Below, one piece after another: positions 10,272 to 22,300 of a stretch of DNA of 64,000 nucleotides. Made by a program: the position numbers and the translations under genes. The stretch comes from Rhizaria sp. SCN 62-66 (taxonomy: Eukaryota; Rhizaria, unplaced), in the NCBI GenBank assembly GCA_001724265.1, contig MEDY01000659.1, positions 31,716 through 95,715 on the forward strand, given 5' to 3'. The notes beneath the pieces were generated by a model, which worked only from the letters and a program-made list of their open reading frames with translations, searched no databases and was not told the DNA's origin. The first letter of the stretch is position 1. Each line of letters starts with the position of its first letter.

Positions 10272-11186
10272 TCAACGCCGCCGAAGCGCGCGCGCCCGCC
10301 CGCCCTGCATTCTAAACCCCTCTCTCCGCGACTAAAGCTGCGCTGCAAAGCACGCTCTAAGTTGACTTATTCAAGCCACGACCGCTGCTCTGCTCTATCA
10401 TCAATCAGCTTTGCTGGGGTGCTCTGCTTCCATATGTCAATGATGTGAACCATTATATTGCTGGCTGGCCGTGGTGCGGGGTTTGGAATGCATATCAATA
10501 GGCTATTTATGTCGTCGTTGTTGTCTTCTTGCTCCACTCGTTCGTTTATCCTGGAACTGACGAGTAGAAAAGAGGAGACGTTGATGCCGACTTTGTTACA
10601 CAGACAAACAAAACAAGCAAAACCACAAAAAGAAGATATTGGAAACAAATTATTTCATGTATTATCCATTAAACAATACAAAACATATCAAATTCTCCTC
10701 CTACAACTTTCTCAGCATCCTGAATATGATCGTACGTGTATCGCAAAATGTCAACGTCTGTTGTTGTAACGTTAATGTATTGATCTTTAAATAAGCTGCT
10801 AGGCACATTGAGCATAAGAATCAATATATTACGCGTATACTTTCGTAATATTGATAACGTATTGGTATTGAGAGTTAGAAAAATGAAAAGTGGCATTTGT
10901 TCTCCCACGTTGCAACAAAAGAGAAACCAAGCGAAACAAAGCGCTTGTTGCTTCTCTTGCTGTTTGAAAATGGCACAAAGAGAACTTAAAATCAAAGCAA
11001 AACAAAGAAAAATCTAGGTAGATACGTACAAAGACAAAGAGAACGCGAGCTGAGAGCGTGTCGCTTCACGAGCGAGCTAAACGCACTCGCTCGCGGCAGC
11101 GAGCAGAAACTCTGCGTCTGAGAGCGCACTTAGAGTGCACTTCGACAGAGAGCACACTTAGACAGAGAGAGAGAGCACGCACGCGT
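10272..11186. other. Intergenic region between convergent genes
   Basis: AT-rich 3' flanks of bL32m and MCM7. The last 140 bp become GC-rich and repetitive (GAGCG and CACTTAGA words). No gene supported. Confidence 0.55.
11120..11162. repeat. Imperfect direct repeat GAGAGCRCACTTAGA
   Basis: Copies at 11120-11134 and 11148-11162 differ at one base and are spaced 28 bp, followed by a short GA run. They lie just beyond the MCM7 stop codon, probably in its 3' UTR. Confidence 0.5.
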
Positions 11187-13736
11187 TTAGACGTAGACAA
11201 TGAGGTCCTCCGTGAGTGCGATGACGTTCATGCCCTGATAGTGCTGGTACGTGGCCTGTACCTCCGCCTCGGTGAACCCCTTGCGACGCAGCATCTCATC
11301 GACCTGCGAGCGCGGCACCATCTTGTTACCGGCCAGCGCGCCCTCTACGAGCGCCCAGATAGCGGACTTGCGGTCCACGCCCGCGCCGCCGGGGCCTTCG
11401 CGCTGCTCTTCCAGCGCGAGGCGCGACGAGTTGACGAGACGGATCGCCTCCTCTACATCAGCCTGTGTGACTTCGTCGCGGAAATGCACACGCGCCACCG
11501 CCTGGCACAGCCGCAAGATGGAGAGCAGGGAGCGCGCAGTGCAGAAGGCGCCGCGCGGGTTGAACTCGTCCTCGCCGCGCGGGTTGACGACGCGGCGGTC
11601 TTGCGCGTTAGACGACACGCGGAGGTCGACGTACTGGGTCGCGATATAATCGGTCAGCTCGCGCGGAACAGTGGGCTCGAAGAGCTTCGCGCGGGAGACG
11701 TACGCGCGCAGGAACGTCGAGGGAAACGGCGTGAACGCCAGCGGGGGGGCGCGGTTATACTTGTGGACGTAGGCGACGTGGCGCGCGAGGGCGGCGTCTT
11801 TGGTCAGGTCGGGCCGGTCGAGCATGACGAAGAGCAAGTCAAAGCGGGACAGCAGAGCGGCCGGCATGTCGAGGTTGTCCGCCGCTGAGCGGTGCAGGTT
11901 GTACCGTCCGTACGCCGGGTTGGCCGCCGCGAGGACCGTGGTGCGCGCGTTGAGCGTCGTGGTGATGCCCGCTTTGGCGATCGACACGGTCTGCTGCTCC
12001 ATGACTTCGTGGATAGCTGTGCGGTCTGATTCGTCCATTTTGTCGAACTCGTCAATGCAGCACACGCCCATGTCGGCCAGCACCAGCGCGCCGCCCTCGA
12101 GCGTCATGTCGCCCGTCGCGGCGTCGCGCATGACGGCGGCGGTCAAACCGACACCAGAGGAGCCCTTGCCGGTGGTGTACACGGCGCGCGGGGCGACTTT
12201 GGTCACGTGCTTGAGCAGCTGCGACTTGGCCATACCGGGGTCGCCGACGAGCAGGGCGTTGATGTCGCCACGGATGCGAAGCCCGTCGGGCATGGCCTTT
12301 GTGACGCCGCCGATGAGCGAGAGCAAAAGTGCCTTCTTGATATCTGTGTGGCCGTAGATCTCGGGCGCGATCGACTGCGCGAGTCGCTCGTAGACGTCCT
12401 CCTTGTCGCCCTCTTCGACCACGGCCTCGAGCTCGGCCGCCGTGAGCTGCATATCGGCGTAGTTCTTCTTGGTTTGCGTCAGCGTGTGTGCGTCGATGTA
12501 CGTGTCCATGGTGAGGCGGCCGCGGGAGGCGCGGAAACCGGTGGGGAACGACGGCAAGAACACGCCTGCAATGCTGACGACATCGCCCGGCTTGCACAGG
12601 CGCACGAGATCGCCCTGCACGCGCACGGTCATGGAGCGCGGGACGTGGCCGATGGGGACTTCGGTGGGAAGCTCTTGGAGCTTGATCTCTTGGACGCGGA
12701 CGAACTTGGATCCGCGGATCTCTTGGGAGAGCTTGCCCTTGCTGCGGTTGGCCTTGCAGGTGTTCGACTGGCACTCGTTCAGAGGCGTGAACTCGCGCGC
12801 GTGCACCTCCTATGATAGTAGAACAATTAATAAACGAAAATGTGACAAATAATGGCGTGTGAGCTGGAGTTGAAGAGAGACCACTGAAACAGAAACAGCA
12901 ATAAAAGGCCAAAAAGAGTTAAAATTGCACTAAAACGCGCAAAGATCCATATGAAATCGTATTTTGGTTGTTTTGCGATTTGCTTTAGTGAAAGCGTACC
13001 TGGTAGATTTCATCGCCGCACTCGTGGCAAAGGTAGCTCTGGACTGTGATCTGGGGCTGGACGTCGGAGGTGCGCGTGACAATGCCGCGCACGGACACGA
13101 GCTGGCCCACATTGGCGGCGCGGATCTCGCGCAGCCGCATGGGCTTCTCGTTCGCGGGCGGGACGAAGCGGACCTCGTAAAAGCGGCCGAGAAGGCGGTT
13201 GAGCTCGGGTGCGTCGTCCTGGTTGTTGCCCTGTGCGCGAAGCTGGGCCAGACGCTCACGGCGCTGGCGCATGAGCTCGTCAAAAGGTGTCACAACGACG
13301 GGGCCGTCGGGGCCGTCGGCGGGCGCGTCGGCGTCAAAAGCAGATGCCGCGACGTCGACGTAGTGGTGCGTGTTGTTCATGACGTTTTGGCGCAGGTTTT
13401 CGTCCACAATGTCGTCGACGAAGATCTCCAGAGACTCGCGCTCGCGGGCGGTGATCGCGCGGCGCTGCTCCATGTACTTGTTCGCCGTCAGGAGCTCAGC
13501 GAACAAGTCTGGAGATGTGGCATCGAGAGAAGGGCGGGAGGATTGGGGTGAAACACGGTGACACGAGGAAGGGGGGATGAACGCGGGCAAAGTGAAAAAT
13601 GGCGTTGTGAGCAGAGAGATCAATAATTCGTTGGATAAAACGCGTTTGATAATATAAACAAGATAAAAAGAAAGCTAGAAAACGTACTGATCTCCTGTTT
13701 CCGGGTGTAATCACCCTTGCGGGGCACTTGAGCCAT
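11187..13736 (-). CDS. MCM7: MCM7, replicative helicase subunit
   Basis: Three exons: 13736-13688, 13508-13000, 12809-11187 (726 residues; human MCM7 is 719). Introns begin GTACGT and GTACGC and end CCAG and ATAG; the joins keep frame, giving EINLFAELL and IYQEVHAREF. The N-terminal oligonucleotide-binding region has a zinc finger split by intron 2 (CHEC ... CQSNTC). The AAA+ core has Walker A GDPGMAKSQ near residue 375, Walker B VCCIDEFDKM and the arginine finger in LLSRFDLLF. The linker LPSFPTGFRA, between GVF and RGRL, is MCM7-specific. It acts in the nuclear CMG helicase at replication origins. Stop TAA. KTI12 lies upstream on the same strand, 455 bp away. Walker A has Met where the family usually has Val or Ile, a mild change. 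Confidence 0.96.
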
Positions 13737-14191
13737 AGCGTCCCTGCGAATCAGTCAGTGAGCGAAACAAGGTACGGGGAGACAAAATGTGAGACAAATT
13801 GATCGTCTGTTCCACTGCAAAAGAATGGAGAGAAATAAAACACAATGAAATTTTACGCAAGACGTGTAACTCTCAAATAGCAAAGCTTAGTCGTGCGAAA
13901 CAGCTGACTTCGCGTCGCGCCGAGGATTGGGGCTAGATTGACCCGAGCAGCCGAGTGACCGTGAGCACCGGACGTCGTTTCGAGCTACTTTCGCACGATA
14001 TGACATTCACATCAAATTACAATGCAAACAAAACCGCAGTCTTAAGATAAACAACACTTAGTAAAAATCGCTTCAAGTTATAATTTCTTATGTATTGCTC
14101 GGTGATATCCCGAAAAGCCTCTGGCCCGATGAAAATCTTCAATGGTCTGCGTCTCGTGCAAGCTTTTTCTTGCTCAACCTCGTCAGCGCGC
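13737..14191. promoter_or_regulatory. MCM7 promoter and KTI12 3' flank
   Basis: Spacer between two genes on the minus strand. Its centre (13891-13998) is GC-rich and bounded by a 10-bp inverted repeat. It is the likely MCM7 promoter. Confidence 0.45.
13891..13998. repeat. Inverted repeat TCGTGCGAAA / TTTCGCACGA
   Basis: Perfect 10-bp arms at 13891-13900 and 13989-13998, 88 bp apart, upstream of MCM7. The arm TTTCGCAC resembles, but does not match, the E2F consensus that controls MCM genes in other eukaryotes. The GC-rich spacer contains GACCG and ACCGG words. Confidence 0.5.
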
Positions 14192-16021
14192 TCACTGCAC
14201 GTGCATTAGCTTCACCTGGAGAAACTGGCTAAAAGCGCGCAAAATGCCCTGCGCGGACGGCGACGGCAACATGGAAGCCAGTCGCAGGAACTCGCCGCGC
14301 CACAGCAGAAGTTCGCGGGCTGTGAACGGGCGCGACAAAGACAGAGTCTCGGACGGAGCCGCCGCCGCCGCTGTGGACACCGCCGACGCAGAAACGGCCT
14401 CTGCGCCAGACGCAGCGCCTGCTGGAGCCACAGCTGCGTCGCCAGAGGCCGCCCTTACGCCGACAGCAGCAGCAGGAGGGCTCTCAGCAGTCGCGCTCTC
14501 GGCTGCAGTGGTTGAGTGAGTTGCCGTAGCAGCTGGAGCGGGCTTGCGGAAGGCTGACTTGGCGCCAAAGCGCGAGCTCGCCGCGCCCTTCGTAAACGCC
14601 GACGTCGCAGGTGCAGGTACAGCGTGGTTAGCCGCAGCAGAAGTCGGAGATGTGAGGGAGAGCGCGGCTGTGGAGGCTGCTAGTGAAGAGGCGGGGGAAG
14701 CTGCCAGCGCGGCGACGGGCGAGGCTGCTGAGGCCGCGGTGGCGGTGTTGGGCAGCACCGACGCCGGCAAAGTCACTGTGGTCCGCAGCCACACACCAGG
14801 CACAGCATTCGCAGCCGCAGCCACAGCAGCCGCAGTGGCAGAGTCTGAAGAGTCAGTGGCGGCGGCGACTGCGGCGGCTTCAAGAGCGCTTGTGTGGGCA
14901 AGAATAGCGTCATTAAGTTGACGAACCTGCAAATGAAACAAATAAAGCAAAATATAAACAAAATGAGCTAATAAAACTAAAATCTAGGCGAATAACACCA
15001 CATCGTAACAAGATATTGAATGCTTGATATAGTCTCAAAGCGGAAGTTTAACGTACGACGTGTTGCGTGACGCGGTCGAGCTCCAGAACAAACGTGGGCC
15101 GCTCCAGCGTCACACGCGCGGTCGACTGCAGCCCCTTGACGAGGTCGGCGCTGGCCACCGCGGCGGCCACGCGCGCAGCGAACGCGCGCAGAGCAGGGCC
15201 GTAGGTGCAAGAGACGGTCGCGGCCGCAGTGGAAGCGACTTCGGCGGCGGCGGCGGCTGCCACGGCGGCCACGGCGGATGACACAAGAGACACAGGGGTC
15301 GTCTCAGTGACAGCAACAGCAGCAGAAGCAGCAGCTGCTGCAGCTGTAACAGCGTTGTTGTTGTTGCTCGTGTCAGTCGTCTCAGTAGACTCTGTCACAT
15401 TAACAACGGCGTCGTCAGCGGCTGCGGCGGCTGCAGCTGTGGCGGCTGCAGCGGCGTCGGCGGCCGCCTTCTCCGCGGCCTCCGCGCCGACCGCAGCCGC
15501 CGCGGCATCCGAGCCTGCCGCCGCCGCCGTGGCCGCCGCGACCGCAGCGGCGATCGCGACTGGCAGTACACACCGTCCCTCCGCGGCCGGGCCAGCGCCA
15601 GCAGCGGGGGCGCCGGGCGCGAGCTCGGTGCCATCGACGGCGTCAGCCTCGGGGAGCGTGTACAGAGGCGCGTCCCACCGGTTCGTCGCGATCGGCGTCT
15701 CCAAACGGCCCCAGAGATCGTCAAACGCGGACTTGGGGTACCGTCCCAGCCGTTCGTTGCGCTCAAGCGCGGTTTGATGCGAGATAGGAAGGTGTACAAC
15801 GCAGTGCGCGGTACGGGCCTCGCGTGTACGCGTGTAGAGCTCGTATCGAAAGCCCTTGACGAGGTTGGGCGCGTCGAGGATGACGATCTTGGAGCCGGTC
15901 AGAGCACGCTCGACGGTTGCGCGCAACGCGCCATTCAGCTTCTTCTCGGATGGGACGTCTGTGTGAATCGGTTAAAGGGAAACAAATAACGCTCTTTTTT
16001 GTCAGAAAACATGTTTGGATG

Positions 16022-16073
<52 letters not shown>

Positions 16074-16088
16074 NNNNNNNNNNNNNNN

Positions 16089-16137
<49 letters not shown>

Positions 16138-16331
16138 AATAAAACTAAGCCAGTAAGAGTGGAATGTAAGAACGGACCTTTGAAGGAGGTGGCGCGGTCG
16201 AGGCGCAGAGACTCGTAGTTGATGACGTATACTTCACGCGTGGGGTAGACGGTCTTCAGCTCAGTAACAAGGGCCTGTGTAAACACTGTCTTGCCTGACA
16301 GCGGGGCGCCGCAGAGGGTGATGAGCGGCAT
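14192..16331 (-). CDS. KTI12: KTI12, Elongator-associated P-loop ATPase
   Basis: Three exons: 16331-16178, 15958-15057, 14926-14192 (596 residues). Exon 1 gives MPLITLCGAPLSGKT with the P-loop at residues 8-15. The join reads FKDVPSEKK, then the family signature DAPNLVKGFRYELY, the basis for tRNA-dependent ATPase activity in the KTI12/PSTK group. TNRWDAPLYTL and the C-terminal SRPFTARELLLWRGEFLRL are also conserved. An Ala-rich insert of about 130 residues sits near 195-330 and another near 370-510. KTI12 supports Elongator in making mcm5U34 in tRNA anticodons. Intron 1 begins GTCCGT, the only donor here lacking GTACGY, and contains an AG microsatellite with a 15-base gap. Intron 2 (15056-14927) begins GTACGT. 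Stop TGA. Confidence 0.93.
16024..16136. repeat. (AG)n microsatellite with assembly gap inside KTI12 intron 1
   Basis: About 50 bp of AG, then 15 unknown bases at 16074-16088, then 48 bp of AG. On the KTI12 sense strand it is a CT tract, so it could serve as an extended pyrimidine tract. True length is unknown because of the gap. Confidence 0.95.
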
Positions 16332-17557
16332 TGCCGGGGGGTGCCGTGAAGAGGTGACTCACGCAGTCGACTTGAGGGAGTGGTTCTGTGAGCGAGGCGG
16401 AAGGGAAGATTGAGGTTTAAGTAGGTTTAATTTCAGATGTAAAAGTGAATTCGTGATTTAATATGATTGTGTTTGTGCTGTTTGAAATGACGGACATCTG
16501 GCGGTGATACACCTATTTTTCCCAACGGCATCACCACTGCCGCCGCTGTCCGAAGCTCCAGTGATTTGTGGTGAGTAATGATTTTCATCGATATACACCA
16601 GCAAAACAAATGCCAGGTAGAACAACTTAGCAAGGCGTTATTTAAATCAATGTGATATTGCGTGTTTAACTTATTGACAAACAAACTGAGTTGATTTATT
16701 CCCAATATACCGCTATTAATCTAATTTTCGAGCGTTACGTTTCAAGTTAAAAAGTGTAAATCAAGGTTTGATAGTGCGCTACTGTTGCCGCTGGAAAAAA
16801 TAACCATGTTTTTGAATTAAATTAAAACTATTACGTGTGATATACAGATATAAATATCTCAGTGCTTAATCATAGCAAAGAAAATATCATAAATGTAACT
16901 AAAAAGTTGCGTGCGATAAAAACTTTACCTATAAAGAATTAAAAAAATGGAATGTCACTTTGTAGAAATCAAATTGCTCTTTTGTTTCTCCACATCTTCA
17001 ACCATATTTAATCTTCAAAATTAAACATTTTTATATTAAAAAACACTAAAGAAATACGTTGGAGCGTATATTGGAGCAAATAAATAGAACTTGGGAGCGA
17101 CATCAACTTGTCTTGGCTGCAGATAAGCACGGCGCAGACACGGTCAGGTGCAAAAATCACACGAGATAGCATAGATAGTGAGCTATTGAGGAAAAGTTAA
17201 GTTAATCTTGACACTTAACTACTGTTTTAATAAGTGATCTCCGGAAAAATGTGACAATAATATCCACTTATTACCGGACATATGCGTGTTTTTACGTCTC
17301 TTCAAGGAGGCTGCTGCGAGGGTGCCAAGGTTGTTTTCTTGGTAGGTGGGGGTGGCCAGGTCCGTCTTCGCGCTAATGAGCAAGCGTCTTCCACTGTGAC
17401 CGTAAAACCGAACAGGACTGACACTCACGATATTTACGCTCGTAAATATATATATCTTGCTTATTATATGACGCTCAAGGCGTGTTCTCCACCTGTACTC
17501 ACCTTAGCCGTTTCCTCTGTTCCCTCTGCAACTCCAACTTTAGAAACTTGCTTCCGA
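16332..17557. other. AT-rich intergenic region, KTI12 (-) / CCDC137-like (+)
   Basis: 1.2 kb, strongly AT-rich from 16430 to 17240 with many stops in all frames. The last 250 bp are more balanced and pyrimidine-rich, the probable promoter and 5' leader of the CCDC137-like gene. It includes CGAACAGGACTGACA (about 17409-17423), whose complement resembles part of the DnaJ/RUSF1 promoter (GTTCGG). No gene or RNA recognised. Confidence 0.5.
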
Positions 17558-18868
17558 ATGGGCATTCGTAAGATCAAGAGCGCGGATCCGCACTGCCGCG
17601 ACCCGAAGCGCCGTGCCGCCTATGAGGCTAGTCTCCGCGGCAAGGACGCCATTGCCCCCACCAGCAAGCACATGGACATCACTAGTACGTTCTCTCCAAT
17701 AGCTTGCTCGCAAACGACACTTTCTCGCTAACGCTTAATTCTCGAGCGCACACGACCTGGACAACACATTCACGACGTTGCCCACACTGCTCACATCTAC
17801 ATTTTTATTCTGTATCTTTTCTACGCCTTTTGTTTCTTTTTTGTTTCTTTCGACTCGTAAACAGCGACGACGCGCAAGGAGCGTGCGTTCGCCCGCCTGC
17901 TCGACGGCTCTGCCGACCGCGCCCGCGCGCGCAACCTCCAAGCCGCCAAGCAGCCTGGTTACAAGCCGCGCGAGCGCCGCGGCGGTCTTGACCAGTCCGG
18001 TCTCTCCGAGGCCGTTACCGCCCGCTTCAAGGCACCGACGTTTAAGGCGCAGCTCGAGGACCTTAAGTCAGTCTCCGAGTTCGAGCGCGCGATGAAGAAA
18101 GAGACACGGACCGCTCTCGAGGACCAAAAGCACGCCGAGCAGGCCGCGCGCGACCTCGAGCACAAGCGCGGGATTAGCGAGCGCCGCAAGCTCAAGCTCA
18201 AGGAGCGCAAACTCAAGAAGGACGAGCGCAAGCTCATGCGGGAAGCGGACCGCATCGAGGACGAGCGCTTTAAGGGTCTCCGCGAGGATATCGAGTTCGG
18301 CGACGTGGTAGACCGCCCCCCGTCGTTCGACGACATTGCGCTGCCTTCGCGCAAGCGTGGCGGCGCGGCTGGCGGTGCGATGTCGAACATCGAGATCCTC
18401 AACCGCGCACTCGCCGAGGCCGCCAAGAAGGCCGCCGACGCCGAGCGCGCCCTCAACGGCGGCGATGACGATGAGGAAGACGAGGACGGCGCCCGCGCCG
18501 GCAGCAGCAGCAGCAACAGCAAGGGCGGACTGGGCAAGTACGCGTCTGTGCGCCGCCACGTCGAGTCCGCACAGGCCGAGCGCGCGGAGGAGGAGGCCCG
18601 CGCCCGCCGCGAAGCCGCTAAGAACGCGATGACGGCGGAGAAGCGCCAGCAAATGCTCGCGCAGGCGCGCGCCGAGCTGCGGCGCGCTGAGATCGACAAG
18701 GCGCGTGAGCAGGCGCAGCAGGCGTACCGCGACATCAAGGCGCGGTCCGGCCGCGGCGGCGGTGGGTTTGCGGCGCTCACGTCGGGGAACTCACAGCTGC
18801 GGATGGGGCAGGCCGTTGCGCAGTCGCGGCTGGAGTCCGTTGACGGGCCCGCCGCACGCTTCCGGTGA
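17558..18868 (+). CDS. CCDC137-like nuclear coiled-coil protein
   Basis: Two exons, 17558-17684 and 17865-18868, give 376 residues; the intron starts GTACGT and ends ACAG, and the join reads DITTTTRKERAFARLL. The protein is highly charged and helical. Features that match CCDC137 are a Lys/Arg-rich N terminus, PTFKAQ followed by a charged helix, the EFGDVVDRPPSF motif near residue 190 (family FGEVVxxPP) and a C-terminal EIDKAREQAQQAYRDIKAR helix. CCDC137 is a nucleolar and chromosome-periphery protein in animals; the same location here is inference. An acidic stretch DDDEEDEDG lies near 250 and a Gly-rich tail follows. Stop TGA. Another charged nucleolar protein remains possible. Confidence 0.6.
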
Positions 18869-19378
18869 AGAAACAAAAACACCACCACGGGAAAGCATGA
18901 AAATGTACGTACGTACAAGCTTTTCAAGATTAAAGCTGAACTAAAGAAGCAGTCTAGTGGTTGGCTGGGCCGGCTTGCAGGGTCAGGGTGCGTTGCGCAT
19001 TACTTATGTGCGTATTTTCATTAATACAAAGTAGAAATATTAGTTTCATCGTTGGAGATACATGTACAATAAATGTATTAAGATAATGCGGCATTTTATT
19101 TGTGGTATGGTCGCAATTCGTTCATTTGTACTCGCTATAAAAAGTCTGTGCACGCATGCATGTTAAGGCTCTTATCGAACAAACATGCAGTTATTCGTTT
19201 TAAATAAGCACAGGAACGCCAAGATAAGATAATCATCGGTGTCAATCGCTTTGCTTTCACTCAACTCACTCCACGTAAGTTCAGACTTGTCCATTCTAAG
19301 ACTCAAACAAAGCGAGAGACACGCATGCATCAAGCGCGTCAGTGCCACTGTAGTTGTTGTTTTAATTTGGTGACGAGC
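18869..19378. other. Intergenic region between convergent genes
   Basis: AT-rich 3' flanks of the CCDC137-like and DGK genes. Nothing further recognised. Confidence 0.55.
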
Positions 19379-22300
19379 TCACTCTGCGTCGGGGATAGCA
19401 CGGTAGAAGTCCTTGTTACTCGGCATGACCTGTCCGTGTTTCTTAGCAAACTCCGTGAGCACCACACGCCCCTGCTGCTCGCTCAGCACGCCCTGCTCCT
19501 GCGCCCACATCAGCACAGTGCGCAGCGTCGCCGTCGCACTGGGCGCGGCCGCCGTGGCCGCGCCGGGCGCCGCAGTGCCCGCGACCTCGGCCGCAGCGTC
19601 GTCCTCAGCGGGCGTCATCATGAGAGACTGCCCCCGCAGGGTGACGTGGACTTCGCAGCTGGTCTTGACGCCCCAGGGCTCGCCATCGACCTGGATCGGC
19701 AGCGGACCACGTGTGCGCACGACGGCAGACCGACCTTGTGCAAGTCGCAGCGGTGTCGTCAACCCCAGTTGGATCAGACCGACGTGGAGCGAGTCGCGGA
19801 AACCGATGAGCTCGAATAGGCCATCATCCATGCGCGGCTCGCTGAAGTGACGCCGGTCCGTCTCGGCGTGACCCCAGAAGTTGATGCCGCCACCGAAAGA
19901 TTTAATGTTGAGCAAGCACACGCCTTCCATGCCCGTGAGGTCGATTTTGACGCCGTCGATGAAGACTTCAGCGCCAGAGTCGCGGAGAACGCTCGGCGCG
20001 TGCGGGAAAAAGTACGATTCCGTGCCGAGGCGAGCGTACCAGGCCTTGTTGAAGAGCTGCGAAGTGAACAAGTGAGGATAGTGAGCGCGAAGAAGGTGGA
20101 ACTTGTGCGCGATAACGGCGTCCAGGCCGATGCCGAGGTAGTTGTTCACCACGACTGCGCTGCTGCCGGTGCCGCGGGGACTGGGCGACACGATGGGGAA
20201 AATCGTCGACACCTTGCGCACGAGTCGCCATGTCTTAAGCCGTTGCCAGCAAGAGCCCGGGGACAGCTCCAGCACAACATCATCATCGCCTTCGCCTTCA
20301 TCACCGTCACTCGCGCGACGTTTGCGCTCGACCACAGCACCAGCAGCGTTATTGCTGTCCTTGTTATCACTCTTGTGAGCAGCGCTGTCATCCTTTTGCT
20401 CGTCGTTCTCATCAACACTGGCGTCGTTGTTATTGCTACTCTGCTTGCGGCGCGGGGCGGTTTTGCGTTTCGGCAGCGGTGTGCTGAGGCCCACCCGCCT
20501 GCTCGACGCAGACGGCGATGTAGTTGCAGTTGCGCCGCTGGGCTTCGCCGCCGTCGTCGTCGGTGTGCCTGCCTTGTTAGAGGCTGTCGCGTTGTCAAAC
20601 GCTTCAGGCGCAAGCGGCTTGACCGTGGCATCCCAACGGTCAAGCACGCAGATACCGGAGCGGGAAACACGACGGAGAACGGTTAACAGACCGGCGGTTT
20701 CCACAGAAGGAGCCTTGCGGCCCCAACCGAGCACCTGCGCCAGGTCGTTCCCGGTGCCAAGAGGCACCACGGCCACGGGAACCGGCCGGTTGAGCTTGTC
20801 GATAGCCGAGAGCACCCACGACACGGTTCCGTCGCCGCCGCAAACGACGACTTGCAGCCGCGGGACAGTGGCGAAGAGAGCGAGCGCGACTTCCGGCGCA
20901 TGCTCGGCCAAATCCCAGACTTGGATCGGGTTGAGAAGCTCGGTGAACTCGTGCATAAGCTGCACGCCCATGTTACCGCCCGATTTACGGTTGATAAACA
21001 CAAGCACGGGCGCGACTTCACGCGGCAGCTCAAAGCGCCACACGAGCGGCGTCGTAAGCAGCGCGTCTGTGCGCGGCAGAGTGGACGCGACCGGCGGCAA
21101 ACTGATGAAAGGAGACGCTAACACAGCCGCGGCAGATCGGAGAGGGTCCCATGACGCGTCGCCCGCGTTTGCGGTATTGCGTGCAGATGCAGTCGCGACA
21201 GGCGCAGTTGCGACAGGCGCAGTCGCGTTGGAAGACTCGGCCGCGGTTGCGAGAGCGGGTGAGAGAAGGTCGGCAACGGTCAACGCAGCGGGAAACGCGT
21301 GCTGCTGCTGCTGCTGCTGCTGTGCACCGCGCTTGAGGGAAGCAATGGCAAGGCGCGCGGTGGCAGCAGTGTAGCCCGGCGCAGGGAAAACGCACTGGGG
21401 CGGAACGATAAGGCGCGAGATAGGACCTACAGTGCATGCATAGAAGCAAAAGAAGAAGAACAAGCGTTAGAATAATTGCAATTTAAATAAAGTCAGGATG
21501 AGTTAACATACTATTCATAACTCATAGAAGTAGTCTTTGTTTTTGCTAACGTACCGCGGCGACAGAGGTCCCGATCGAGGTCCTTGAGCTAGCCAACGCA
21601 GTCCTCGTGTACGTGTGCACGACACCACAGACAGTGCAGTCCAGCCAGAGCGAAAAGACTGCCGGTGACTTCGCCGCACACGAGACACACGTCGGAGACA
21701 GTAGAGTGGTTGCCGCGGACCCAGTGGTGCGGCTGCGGTGCAACAGTGGCGTTGCTGCAGTTGCTGCTGGCGCAACTGGGCGTGGCGCCCGTCACGTCCA
21801 CAGCAGGCGCAGTTGCAGTCGCAGTCTCAGCCGCGCTATGGGCAGCGGTGTCGGTGTTATTGCTCTTAGCGGCCTTTGTTGAGCGGATCTTACTGTGAAC
21901 GGCAACAGACACAGGCTCAGACTCCGCCTCAGCAGCAGAGGCGTTCGCTTCAGCGTCAGATTCGGCAGCAGCAGCTGGACTGCGACTGCGGCCACGCGCA
22001 CTCTTGCTCTTGCTCTTCCTCGCACCAGCCTCAGCCTTCGAAGCAACAGCAGCAGCAGCAGCCTCGGTCTCAGCACCAGCAGCGGCAGCGCGAGTGCGCG
22101 TGCGACGACCAGGCACGGCAGCGGCGGCAGCGGAAGCGGCCTCGGCGGCGGTTTCAGCTTCGAACTCAGCGGCCGCAGCGGCAGCAGTCTTGCGCTGCCG
22201 CGGCGCCACTTTTGCTTCGTTTTCAACATCAGCCTCAGCCTGCGCACGCGCGCGTGACTGCGAAGGCGCAGACCTTGACTGCGCGCGCGGCTTCGAAGGG

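Noticed and set aside
21589-21591. UAG in DGK as a disabling mutation or sequencing error
   Set aside because: Three further UAGs in two other genes, otherwise intact reading frames, and no UAG terminators make independent errors or pseudogenes unlikely.
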